Below are positions 1 to 7,976 of a stretch of 64,000 nucleotides of DNA, piece after piece. The notes below the pieces were generated by a model, which saw nothing but the letters and a program-made list of their open reading frames with translations, was not told the origin of the DNA and searched no databases. Source of the stretch: Streptomyces anulatus (GTDB lineage: Bacteria; Actinomycetota; Actinomycetes; Streptomycetales; Streptomycetaceae); NCBI RefSeq assembly GCF_000721175.1, contig NZ_JOEZ01000019.1, forward strand, positions 1-64,000. The letters are read 5' to 3'. A program made the translations under genes and the position numbers. How positions within the stretch are numbered: position 1 is the stretch's first letter; each line of letters starts with the position of its first letter.

Positions 1-116
1 GGGGGGGGGCGGGGGTTGGCGGGGTAGGGGGTGTCTTCATAGGGGATGGTGTCGTCGGGGACGTCGGGCTGGGGGTGGAGGCGGGCGCGGGCAAGGAGCT
101 GGTCGATGGCAGTCAT
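1..116 (-). CDS. Hypothetical protein, N-terminal fragment cut by window start
   Basis: An open frame starts at an ATG (114-116) and runs off the left edge of the window. The visible 38 residues begin MTAIDQLLARARLHPQ and become proline- and aspartate-rich. The start codon overlaps the stop codon of the upstream XRE/sigma-like regulator by 4 nt (ATGA), so the two genes, and the small membrane-protein gene before them, look translationally coupled. No family is recognised from so short a fragment. Confidence 0.55.
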   Translation of the reverse strand, partial: MTAIDQLLARARLHPQPDVPDDTIPYEDTPYPANPRPP

Positions 117-1021
117 AGCGGGCGGGGTCGCTCCGGGGTCGGGGTGGTGAGAAGGGCTTCGACTGTGGCGCGGGCGTGGTGGTCGACGGCGTGGGTGAGG
201 GCAGGGGCGATGCCGAGGACGTGGGCGATGGCCTGGTGGGGGGTGCCGCATAGGTACTGCAGGACGGCGACGTCCATCTGGTCTTCGGGTAGGCGGGCGA
301 TGGCGTCGAAGAGGTCGATGAGTTCGGTGAAGACGACGAGGTGCCCGGGAGCTGCGGGATAGTCGTGGACCTCGCGGGTGGAGAACACGGCTGCGCGCAG
401 GTCGGGGCGGCCGTCGCGGTGGCGGGGTGCGCGGAGCATGACGCGGGAGCGCAGCAGGTGCCAGGCGTAGCGGTGGATGTTGTCGCTGGTGGTGGCGGTG
501 TCCCAGCAGACCCAGAGGATGTCGAAGGCTTCGGAGACGACCCAGCGGGCGCGTTGGTCGGTAAGGAGGAAGGCGCGGGCGTAGGCGGTGTAGACGCCCT
601 GGACGTCGTCGGTAAAGGCCTGGTAGGACAGGGGCGGTTCCTCTCCCTGATGCGCGACCTGTTCTATACAGTTTTTGATCCAGTCGTCTCCTTTGTGGGC
701 TTCCCGGGCGGCCGCGGCCCACAGGCGGCGCAGCGGCCGGGTGGGCAGGCCCAGGGCGCGGGTGACGCTGAAGGTGATCTCCCAGGGCGGGTAGTAGTCG
801 TTGCCGCGCAGGAGCTGGCTGATACGGGTCTTGGAGTAGCCGGAGCGCACGACGAGGTCGTCAAGGGTGAGGCCGCTCGCGAAGAGGGAGTTGCGGACGG
901 GCTCGAGCCAGGCGCAGTGGGAGAGACCCGCGTCGGGGGAGATCGGGGCTGGCGGCCGGCCCCGCTTGGCGGTGGTGTGCAGGGGCGAGGGCTGGTGGGC
1001 CGGCCCGGGAAGGGACATCAT
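113..1021 (-). CDS. XRE-type DNA-binding protein with C-terminal sigma-70 region-4-like helix-turn-helix
   Basis: This 302-residue protein has an N-terminal helix-turn-helix at about residues 45-95 (LTLDDLVVRSGYSKTRISQL). A C-terminal segment at about 240-285 (IARLPEDQMDVAVLQYLCG) has the look of sigma factor region 4. This arrangement occurs in Streptomyces regulators of unknown target. It lies in a run of three minus-strand genes joined by 4-nt or shorter overlaps. The start is either of two adjacent ATG codons (1021 or 1018), both overlapping the stop of the upstream small membrane protein gene. The role is inferred as transcriptional regulation; the regulated genes cannot be read from the window. 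Confidence 0.75.
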   Translation of the reverse strand: MMSLPGPAHQPSPLHTTAKRGRPPAPISPDAGLSHCAWLEPVRNSLFASGLTLDDLVVRSGYSKTRISQLLRGNDYYPPWEITFSVTRALGLPTRPLRRLWAAAAREAHKGDDWIKNCIEQVAHQGEEPPLSYQAFTDDVQGVYTAYARAFLLTDQRARWVVSEAFDILWVCWDTATTSDNIHRYAWHLLRSRVMLRAPRHRDGRPDLRAAVFSTREVHDYPAAPGHLVVFTELIDLFDAIARLPEDQMDVAVLQYLCGTPHQAIAHVLGIAPALTHAVDHHARATVEALLTTPTPERPRPL

Positions 1022-1239
1022 CGCGTTCCCTCCTGGCCATCCGTCCCGGCCGGACCGACATCAGCCGAGCGGGCGGGGCCGCCAGAGGCTGTGAGGGCCT
1101 GGACGATCTGCTGGACGAGCAGACCGAGGGAGGGCAACAGAACAGCAGCAGCCGCCGCGTGCCCCAGCACGATCATGATCGTGCTCCACGTGAGGACCGC
1201 CGCAAGCACGGCGACGGTCACCACCTTCTTACTCAACAT
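1018..1239 (-). CDS. Small membrane protein
   Basis: A 73-residue protein starting at the ATG at 1239 (MLSKKVVTVAVLAAVLTW). It has a hydrophobic stretch over residues 5-45 that would span the membrane once or twice, then a hydrophilic, glycine- and alanine-rich C-terminus. It is the first gene of the run leading into the XRE/sigma-like regulator and overlaps its start, suggesting membrane association or sensing linked to that regulator. That link is only positional. A longer frame to 1347 exists, but the lysine-flanked hydrophobic start at 1239 is a better N-terminus. Confidence 0.55.
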   Translation of the reverse strand: MLSKKVVTVAVLAAVLTWSTIMIVLGHAAAAAVLLPSLGLLVQQIVQALTASGGPARSADVGPAGTDGQEGTR

Positions 1240-1782
1240 TGCACTCGATTTCTGTAGCGATGGCAGCAACAGCCCTTTCTGACAACGGTGCTGAAGCGCT
1301 GTCAGGAAGGACCGCCAGCATGACCTCGCCCCGGTCAACCACGCCACGTGATCATGGAGTTACGGAACAATGGGCCACAACGCCACCGTGCGCTACCGCT
1401 CGCCACCCCTACAGCGAGAGCAGATCGGCTGAAGATTCAGCACTTTAGGGCTGATACATCACTTCTGACCGCCAGTAGTGGTGCGTCCGTCATCATGGAA
1501 GGCAGAGGCGCGCCACTCGACGCCGCACTCCGTGCGGCCCCCTGTGCTGAAGAACCACCCAAAGAGGGGGCCGCACAATCAACTCCCCTCGGCACCGCCT
1601 GCCAGGCCTCACGTCCCGAAGCGCTGCTCGGACACCAACGACGGGCGGACGTCATCAAGGCCGCCGGTTCAGCTGCTGTCCCACCAGAACCTCATGTGGG
1701 GTCGACGCGCTGGAGCCGGAGCCGGGGAATTTGACTCTCACGACACCCAACGGCCCGACGTAAGACGTGGAAGGGATCCGGG
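1240..1782. other. Intergenic region without convincing gene
   Basis: No frame here has the residue composition of a real protein. The region must carry the divergent promoters of the small membrane protein gene (minus) and the ligase gene (plus). Its only clear structure is the 12-bp inverted repeat listed separately. Confidence 0.5.
1532..1576. terminator. Strong 12-bp inverted repeat, terminator-like hairpin
   Basis: GTGCGGCCCCCT at 1532-1543 is perfectly complementary to AGGGGGCCGCAC at 1565-1576, with a 21-nt loop. There is no clear U-run, so it may be an intrinsic terminator of the GC-rich actinomycete kind or a structural or protein-binding site. It stands alone between divergent genes. 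Confidence 0.4.
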
Positions 1783-2376
1783 GTGACCTCATGGACGCTG
1801 CCGGAGCCAATGCTGAGCACCCCCGTTTCCAGCCCTGATCTCCGGCCGGGCTGGGCTGGCGAGCCCAAGTGGGACGGGTTCCGGGCAGCCGTCTCGGTCG
1901 ATGCGGACCAGGTGGTACTGCGCTCAAGGCGGGGCACGGAAATGGGGCAGGCGTTTCCGGAGATCACGGCCGGGACCCAGCAGCTGCCGGATGCGACGGC
2001 GTTGGACGGCGAGCTGGTCGTATGGGATGCCGCGGGTCGTCTCGCCTTCGAGCGGCTGCAGAACCGGCTTGCCCGCCGAGGGGCCGGTGCGGTCCGGGCA
2101 GCTAAGGAGTGGCCGGCACACTTTGTGGCGTTCGATCTGCTCAGGCTGTCCGGGACCGTTACAACCGGGTGGCCGTACCGGAGACGGCGGGCCGCACTGA
2201 AGTCGATGTTCGCCACTCGCCGACTCTCCGCGCCGTGGGCGCTGTGCCCGTCAACCACCGACCCGGAGACCGTGCGCGAGTGGCTGTCATGGGTGTCGGT
2301 AGGGATGGAAGGTGTCATCTTCAAAAGCCTCACCGACGCGTACAAACCGTCGGTCAGAGGCTGGGAGAAGTACAAA
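1783..2376 (+). pseudogene. ATP-dependent DNA ligase, N-terminal (adenylation) half, interrupted
   Basis: The frame from the GTG at 1783 encodes the nucleotidyltransferase domain of an ATP-dependent DNA ligase (LigC/LigD-like). The nucleotide-binding lysine motif EPKWDGFR is at about residues 27-34, followed by DGELVVWD and MEGVIFK (motif IV-like) and GWEKYK at the entry to motif V. After GWEKYK the family match stops and the frame ends at 2397. The missing continuation (VRETSEAIVGAVTG) lies in frame at 10462. The gene has therefore been split at the linker before the OB domain by insertion of about 8.1 kb. An adenylation domain alone might still bind ATP but should not ligate DNA normally. 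Confidence 0.9.
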
Positions 2377-2380
2377 AACG

Positions 2381-2407
2381 CGATGAATTGCAGTTAATGC
2401 AACATCG
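2381..2407. repeat. Imperfect palindrome at element 1 left end (candidate recombinase/att site)
   Basis: TTGCA (2388-2392) and TGCAA (2398-2402) flank the 5-bp centre GTTAA. The arms extend outward as CGATG and CATCG with a 2-nt bulge. A closely related palindrome is found at the left end of the second element (10931-10951). A partial direct copy, GCAACAT followed by TGCG, recurs at 2507-2520. Its place within about 10-30 bp of the ligase junction suggests a recombinase crossover or arm-binding site. Confidence 0.6.
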
Positions 2408-2538
2408 TGCGGCTCGCCAGAATCGCCGTTTCCGCTGATCACTCCCCCAACTCCCTTGCCACGTCGGCGTCACAGCGGAGCCGCAACCAGGACGGTAGCG
2501 ATAGACGCAACATTGATGCGTTTGATACAACAGCCGCC

Positions 2539-3651
2539 ATGGTCGCTGAGGCACCCGGTTCGGCGCGTCTCCTCCTCGCTCCGAACGTCGTACACCTGGC
2601 CCCGGAATCAGCGGTGTTCACGGCGATGAAGGAGGGCTGGGCCCGGCAGCAACACGCCCGGTTCCTGAAGGCTTCGACGATCGAACCGCGGCTGCGTCTG
2701 ATCAACCGGTTCGAGGTGTTCACGGGGCTGTACCCGTGGCAATGGACGCCAGCGGATGGCGAAGCGTTCATCGCGCACCTGCGTAGCGGCGCCGATCCGA
2801 TCCGTATGTCGACAGCGCGGACCTACGAGGTGACGATCACCTTGTTCGTGGAGTACCTGCTGGACCGCCGGTACGGATGGGTGGACACCTGCCGGGAGCG
2901 GTTCGGGCAGGCGCCGCAGGTCGTCTTCCACGAAGCCAACTCGGTCCTGCACACGCTGGAGTACGAGGGTGACCCTCGGCGTCGGCCGCTGACCTACGAC
3001 GAGGTCCAGGCCCTGTTCGACGCGGCCGATGCCCGGCCGGGCCAAATCCGCGGACACGGGCGGAAGGGGACGCTGACCGCGCTGCGTGACGCCGCGGTGC
3101 TGAAGACGATCTACGCGTACGGAACCCGGCGCACCGAGTCCTCCATGGTCGACCTGGTGGACTTGCGACGGCATCGGAAAAGCCCGCAGTTCGGGCAGTT
3201 CGGCTCGCTGGCGGTGCGGTACGGGAAGTCGTCCAAGGGGGCGCCGCCGAAGCGGCGGACCGTGCTGCTGGTGCCGGAGATGGACTGGGTGGTCGACGTC
3301 CTGGGCGAGTGGGTGCATGAGGTGCGTCCCCGGCTGGCGCCGGGCCGGCATCCGGCTTTGTGGGTGACCGAGCGGGCGGGGCGGATGTCGCCGCGCTCGA
3401 TCAACGAAGCCTTCACCACAGCTCGGGACGCGGCCGGTCTGGATGGAGCCCTCGATCTGCACTGTCTGCGCCACAGCTACATCACGCATTTGACGGAGTT
3501 CGGCTACCCCGCGCGGTTCGTGCAGGAGCAGGTCGGCCACTCCCATGGCTCGACGACAGCCATCTACATGGGTGTCTCCGACGAGTACCGCAACCACCTG
3601 CTGGAGGCTTCGCTGAAGCGCCGGCTCGGCGACGACTGGGACCTGACATGA
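2539..3651 (+). CDS. Tyrosine recombinase/integrase of element 1 (catalytically complete)
   Basis: A 370-residue site-specific recombinase. The N-terminal core-binding domain spans about residues 30-150. The catalytic domain has all key residues: Arg near 196 (YGTRRTESSM), His-x-x-Arg near 308-311 (HCLRHSY), His near 334 (QVGH) and the nucleophilic Tyr near 343 (TTAIYMG). The ATG at 2539 was chosen because similarity to the second element's recombinase begins there; an upstream GTG at 2407 is in frame, but the extra residues look non-coding. Its stop overlaps the start of the XRE gene (ATGA). It should cut and rejoin the element ends through a 3'-phosphotyrosine intermediate. Confidence 0.9.
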   Translation: MVAEAPGSARLLLAPNVVHLAPESAVFTAMKEGWARQQHARFLKASTIEPRLRLINRFEVFTGLYPWQWTPADGEAFIAHLRSGADPIRMSTARTYEVTITLFVEYLLDRRYGWVDTCRERFGQAPQVVFHEANSVLHTLEYEGDPRRRPLTYDEVQALFDAADARPGQIRGHGRKGTLTALRDAAVLKTIYAYGTRRTESSMVDLVDLRRHRKSPQFGQFGSLAVRYGKSSKGAPPKRRTVLLVPEMDWVVDVLGEWVHEVRPRLAPGRHPALWVTERAGRMSPRSINEAFTTARDAAGLDGALDLHCLRHSYITHLTEFGYPARFVQEQVGHSHGSTTAIYMGVSDEYRNHLLEASLKRRLGDDWDLT

Positions 3652-3977
3652 TCAAGAAAATGGGCTACGAGTGGCGGCTGCGGCAGATCATGGCCGAGCA
3701 GGAGATGTTCCACACCTCAGACCTCGTGCCGCTGCTCGCGGAGCGCGGGGTGAGCCTGTCGCGTGAGCAGGTCTACCGGCTGGTGACGCAGCCTCCGCAG
3801 CGGATGAGCATGGACACCTTGGTCGCCCTGTGTGACATCTTCGGCTGTACCCCGAACGACCTCATCAAGCCGACGGTCGTCAACGCGCAGGTGAAAAGGA
3901 CCGCGGGTGGTATGGAGGAACCGCTGCCGCTGACGGAGCGCCGGACCACGATCCGGCGCCCGGGGACGGCGTCGTGA
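3648..3977 (+). CDS. Small XRE/Cro-type helix-turn-helix protein of the recombinase trio
   Basis: A 109-residue protein with a Cro/CI-type DNA-binding fold: LVPLLAERGVSLSREQVYRL forms the helix-turn-helix, followed by MDTLVALCDIFGCTPNDLI, the usual last helices of XRE domains. The C-terminal about 30 residues are basic and disordered-looking. It overlaps the recombinase stop and the next start by 4 nt at each side, so it is made in step with both. It could be an excision/directionality factor or a repressor of the trio; the choice between these is inference. The second element has a near-identical protein. Confidence 0.85.
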   Translation: MIKKMGYEWRLRQIMAEQEMFHTSDLVPLLAERGVSLSREQVYRLVTQPPQRMSMDTLVALCDIFGCTPNDLIKPTVVNAQVKRTAGGMEEPLPLTERRTTIRRPGTAS

Positions 3978-6298
3978 GGAAGTACCTCACCCCGGACCAA
4001 ATCCGGTTGCGCGAGGACCTGGCCGGGGCCCGTGACCGGATCGTCGTCCTGCTGAACCTGGCCGTCGGGGAGTCCCTCAGTACGGAGCAGGCTCAGGAGT
4101 TCGTCGAGAAGGCGCGGGCATGGAGCGGTCCGAACGCCTTCCGTCTACTGCGCTACCTGGCGTCCAGACCTGACGCGCTGAGTGCGCCGACGCCCGACTG
4201 CCCACCCTGCGGGGTGCGGTTGATCGCCCTGCTGATCGAGGCCGGTCACGGTGCGAAGGTAGGGCTGGTGCCCTGTGCCGACTGCGGGCGGACGAACCCG
4301 TTGCCGACATACGCCGGGCCCGAAGGACGGCTGTGCCACGGCTGCTCCAGTCGGCGCCTGGCGGTTCCGTGCGCGCGGTGCGGCAAGCTCTCGAAGGCAG
4401 TGGCACGACGTCCGGACGGACGGATCTGCCAAGTGTGCAAGGAGAAGGAGCCGGGCTCGCGCAAGGAGTGCGTCAGCTGCCGCCGGATGATGATTCCCAC
4501 CCGGCACCTGCCCGACGGCACCTACCTGTGCCAGACCTGCGCCCCCAAGAAGCTCCAGACGTGCTGCCGCTGTGGCCGCCGGCGGCGGGCGAACGCGCTG
4601 ACCGCTGACGGGCCCGTCTGTGGGACCTGCTACGCGAGCCCTGCGCGCCGGTGCGGCATCTGCGAGCAGGTGGGGCCCATCAGGGTGCGGGCAAAAGGCG
4701 AGGCTCCCGACATCTGCTACCGCTGCTACGTGCGGCCGGAGAAGCTCTGCACCGTATGCGGGCGGATCCGTCGCGGCCACCACATCGAGCACGGCAATGG
4801 ACCGTTCCACTGCGATGGGTGCGTCCCACGCGAGGCCCGCAAGCGGCAGCTGCACGTGTGCGCATTGTGCGGCCAGGAGCGGAAGGTGGGCGTGTTCTGG
4901 CCGGTAGGCCCCGTCTGCCCCTTGTGCTACCGGACTGCCCTGACGCAGCCGGAATCGTGCACGAGGTGCGGCCGGCAGCGCATTCTCGTGGGCCGCACCC
5001 CGGCCGGCGGCCGGATCTGTAAGGGGTGCTCCTTCCCCGACGAGCGGCCCGATTACTGCTCGTCCTGCCAGCAGCCGGCTGATCTCCTGCCTGGACGCCG
5101 CTGTCCACGCTGCACCCTGCTCGCCAAGGTGACCAGCTTGCTCTCACGCGACGGAACCACGCTCGACGCCTCTCTGCGGCCGCTCGCCGATGTACTCAGC
5201 GACGCTCCCAACCCCTACCCCGTCCTGGCCTGGCTGCGCCGAAGCCCCGCCGCGCGCCTTCTGGGCCAGCTGGTAACCGCGCCCGACGAACTCGACCACG
5301 CGGCCCTGGACGCGCTGCCCCAAGGACACGCCACCACCTACGTCCGCAGCCTGCTCACCACCGCAGGCCTGCTTCCGCCACGCGATGAGAACCTCGCCCT
5401 GCTCATCAACTGGACGGACCGCACGCTGGCCAAGCTGCCGGGACATCAGGCGGCCCTGATCCGTCCGTTCGCCGAGTGGCACATCATCCGCGACGCCCGT
5501 CGGCGCTCGGCGCGCGGCCGCTACACCTACACCGCCCACAAGGGCGACTGCGGCAACATCCGGGCCGCCATCGACTTCCTCACCTGGCTGGACACCCAGC
5601 AATGCACCCTCCAGAGCCTCACACAGGAAGACCTGGACATGTGGGCAATCTCAAGGCCCACTCTGCGAGCCCGCTCCATCCCTTTCATCCGCTGGGCCGG
5701 CGCCCGCCACCTCACCCGGGCCGGCCTGACCATCGAGCACCGGCCCTCCCAGCTCCCCGGCCAGTTCCAGATCGAAGAAGACCACTACGAGGAACTGCGC
5801 CGGTGCCTGAACGATCCCACGCTTCCGTCGGACGTTCGCATCGCCGCAGCCCTCATCCGCCTCTACGCCCTCCCTCTGACCCGCATCGTCGAACTCACCA
5901 CCGACCACCTCCACCACGACGCGGATCACACCTACCTGACGATCATCCGCCACCCCGTCGTCCTGCCGCCGAAGCTCGCCCGCCTCATCGACGACCACCT
6001 CGAAGACGGATCCCGGCACAGCAACGAAGCCACCAGGTACCTTCTGCCGGGCCGAGCCCCCGGGCGGCCCCGCAACCCTGCGGGACTGTCCGACAAACTC
6101 CAGCGCTACGGCCTGCCCGCCCGCGCAGCCAGGAACACGGCCATGATGCAAGCGCTCGCCGACCTGCCACCCGGCGTGCTCGCCGACTTGATCGGCATCC
6201 AGCCGAGAACCGCGGAACGCTTCGCAGCCATGGCCGGCGAGAACTGGTCCGACTACCTGGCCGCAGCTCACCCGCGCCCGCGACCAACGATTCACTGA
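3974..6298 (+). CDS. Nine-zinc-ribbon protein with degenerate tyrosine-recombinase C-terminus
   Basis: A 774-residue protein beginning at a GTG that overlaps the previous stop. Residues about 100-380 form nine tandem units, each of two CxxC knuckles separated by about 15-20 residues (for example CADC/CHGC, CARC/CQVC, CTVC/CDGC). A helical part at about 470-580 resembles a recombinase core-binding domain. Residues about 610-760 (LYALPLTRIVELTTDHL, then AARNTAMMQAL) follow the box I/box II pattern of the catalytic domain. The box II His, the His of the GH motif (here GI) and the Tyr (here Phe) are absent, so it should be catalytically dead. It probably acts as a structural or targeting partner of the active recombinase. 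The domain call is from motif reading, not a search. Confidence 0.75.
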   Translation: MRKYLTPDQIRLREDLAGARDRIVVLLNLAVGESLSTEQAQEFVEKARAWSGPNAFRLLRYLASRPDALSAPTPDCPPCGVRLIALLIEAGHGAKVGLVPCADCGRTNPLPTYAGPEGRLCHGCSSRRLAVPCARCGKLSKAVARRPDGRICQVCKEKEPGSRKECVSCRRMMIPTRHLPDGTYLCQTCAPKKLQTCCRCGRRRRANALTADGPVCGTCYASPARRCGICEQVGPIRVRAKGEAPDICYRCYVRPEKLCTVCGRIRRGHHIEHGNGPFHCDGCVPREARKRQLHVCALCGQERKVGVFWPVGPVCPLCYRTALTQPESCTRCGRQRILVGRTPAGGRICKGCSFPDERPDYCSSCQQPADLLPGRRCPRCTLLAKVTSLLSRDGTTLDASLRPLADVLSDAPNPYPVLAWLRRSPAARLLGQLVTAPDELDHAALDALPQGHATTYVRSLLTTAGLLPPRDENLALLINWTDRTLAKLPGHQAALIRPFAEWHIIRDARRRSARGRYTYTAHKGDCGNIRAAIDFLTWLDTQQCTLQSLTQEDLDMWAISRPTLRARSIPFIRWAGARHLTRAGLTIEHRPSQLPGQFQIEEDHYEELRRCLNDPTLPSDVRIAAALIRLYALPLTRIVELTTDHLHHDADHTYLTIIRHPVVLPPKLARLIDDHLEDGSRHSNEATRYLLPGRAPGRPRNPAGLSDKLQRYGLPARAARNTAMMQALADLPPGVLADLIGIQPRTAERFAAMAGENWSDYLAAAHPRPRPTIH

Positions 6299-6434
6299 GG
6301 CGTGCCTATCAGGCTTCGATAGGACTGGGCAGCAAGCTTGGGACCTGTGGCCGACCAGCTTCGATGGCTTGATCACGAGGTGGTCGTTGGTCCGACTCAC
6401 TACGCTGAGCGCCTTCGCGCGTCGGGAGGTTCGG

Positions 6435-7715
6435 TTGGTACGGCGGAACACGCTCGGGCAGGACTTCCGGCGGCTGTGGGGCGCCTACGCGGTCAGCGCA
6501 GCGGGCAGTGCCGTCGGCATGGGGGCGTTGCCGCTGATCGCCCTTCTGATGCTGGATTCCTCGGCATTCCAGGTCTCGGTGCTCGCTGCGTTGTCTGCGA
6601 TGGCCAGCGCGCTGATCGCCCTGCCACTCGGTGTGCGAATCGAGCACCAATACAAACGGCCGGTTATGATCACCGCCGACCTGGCCCGCTGCGTGCTGCT
6701 GGTCAGCATTCCCGTCGCCATAGCGTTCGACAGGCTCACCTTCACCCAACTGTGCGTCGTCGGCGTTCTCCAGACGGCCGCGTCTGTCGCATTCGACGCG
6801 GCCAGTGGAGCACATCTGAAAGCACTCCTCCCGCCCGAGCACCGCCTTCGTGCCAACAGCCTGTTTGAGACGACCAACTGGATCAGCGTTAGTGCCGGCC
6901 CGCCCGTCGGAGGGCTTCTGATCGGGACCCTGGGCGCGGCGGCCACGATGGTGGTCGACGCTCTGTCCTTCCTCGGATCGGCTGTGGGCATCCGGCGCAT
7001 CCGGCAGCCCGAATCCGCGCCACCGGCACGATCCGCCACCGCTCACCTGAGCCGGGACATCGCGGCCGGCTGGCAGTACCTCCTGCGCCACCCAGGACTA
7101 CGGCCGCTGTTCTTCAACGCCCTGCTCTTCGGCGGATCCGTCATGATGGCCTCCCCGCTGATGGCCGTCCTCATGCTGGATGACCTCGGCCTGGCACCGT
7201 GGCAGTACGGACTCGCTCTGGGACTGCCGTGCCTGGGCGGTGTACTGGGCTCGCGCCTGACTCCGCTCCTCACCCGGCGATTCGGACAGCGTCGCATTCT
7301 GCTGGTGTCCGGTGTCGCACGCACGCTGTGGACGATCCTGCTGCCGCTGACGCCCTCCGGCGCCCTCGGCCTGTGTGTCATCGTGGCCGCCGACTTCGGC
7401 CTGCTCTTCTCCGCCGGGGTCTTCAACCCGTCGTTCACCACCTACCGCATGGCCGCCACACCAGACGCCTTCATGTCCCGAGTCGGCACCTCCTGGTCCG
7501 TGGGCGCGAAGACGTGCCAGGCCGCCTTCGTGATCGCCGGCGGCCTCATCGCCGCCACTGCAGGCGTACGCGGCGCCCTGCTCATCGCCGGCCTGCTGTG
7601 CATAGCGAGCGCGCTACTTCTGCCATGGCGAAAGGCGCGCTTGTCCAGCGGGCATGTTCCCTCGCCTACGACAGAAGCGGTCCCGTCCCCGGCCACGGAC
7701 AGCCCGGCCGCGTAG
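6435..7715 (+). CDS. MFS efflux transporter (element cargo)
   Basis: A roughly 427-residue, 12-helix major facilitator protein of the drug-export type, with GVRIEHQYKRPVMI as the loop 2-3 region and alternating hydrophobic segments throughout. A TTG at 6435 with GGGAGG six bases upstream is a better start than the TTG at 6369, which adds a polar leader. It is the first cargo gene after the recombinase trio and precedes two acetyltransferase genes in the same direction. Substrate is unknown; macrolide or other drug export is plausible for this group of MFS proteins but cannot be read from sequence. Confidence 0.8.
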   Translation: MVRRNTLGQDFRRLWGAYAVSAAGSAVGMGALPLIALLMLDSSAFQVSVLAALSAMASALIALPLGVRIEHQYKRPVMITADLARCVLLVSIPVAIAFDRLTFTQLCVVGVLQTAASVAFDAASGAHLKALLPPEHRLRANSLFETTNWISVSAGPPVGGLLIGTLGAAATMVVDALSFLGSAVGIRRIRQPESAPPARSATAHLSRDIAAGWQYLLRHPGLRPLFFNALLFGGSVMMASPLMAVLMLDDLGLAPWQYGLALGLPCLGGVLGSRLTPLLTRRFGQRRILLVSGVARTLWTILLPLTPSGALGLCVIVAADFGLLFSAGVFNPSFTTYRMAATPDAFMSRVGTSWSVGAKTCQAAFVIAGGLIAATAGVRGALLIAGLLCIASALLLPWRKARLSSGHVPSPTTEAVPSPATDSPAA

Positions 7716-7976
7716 CGGCTTCCCGGGCTGCAGGGATTCGTCAGCCAGCTCGGGCGTCTGCGGCTTTGGTGCCGGCATACGGGGCCACAGCACTCGGCCC
7801 AAACTGCCCGGGCCTTCGACACGTGCTCGGCAGCCAATACGAATATTGGCAAGCCCGGCAGGACCACCTGCAGCAGAGCTCGCGAGGTCTCGGCCCTGGC
7901 CGACCAAGCATGGCCAGCGCTTTGGGCGAGGACAAAGCAGATATCCGGTTGCTCGCCTGTGAAGGCGGTGGATGCA

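Noticed and set aside
1348..1734. 128-residue plus-strand frame between the small membrane protein and the ligase
   Set aside because: Composition is not protein-like, no ribosome-binding site or family resemblance, and it spans the strong inverted repeat.
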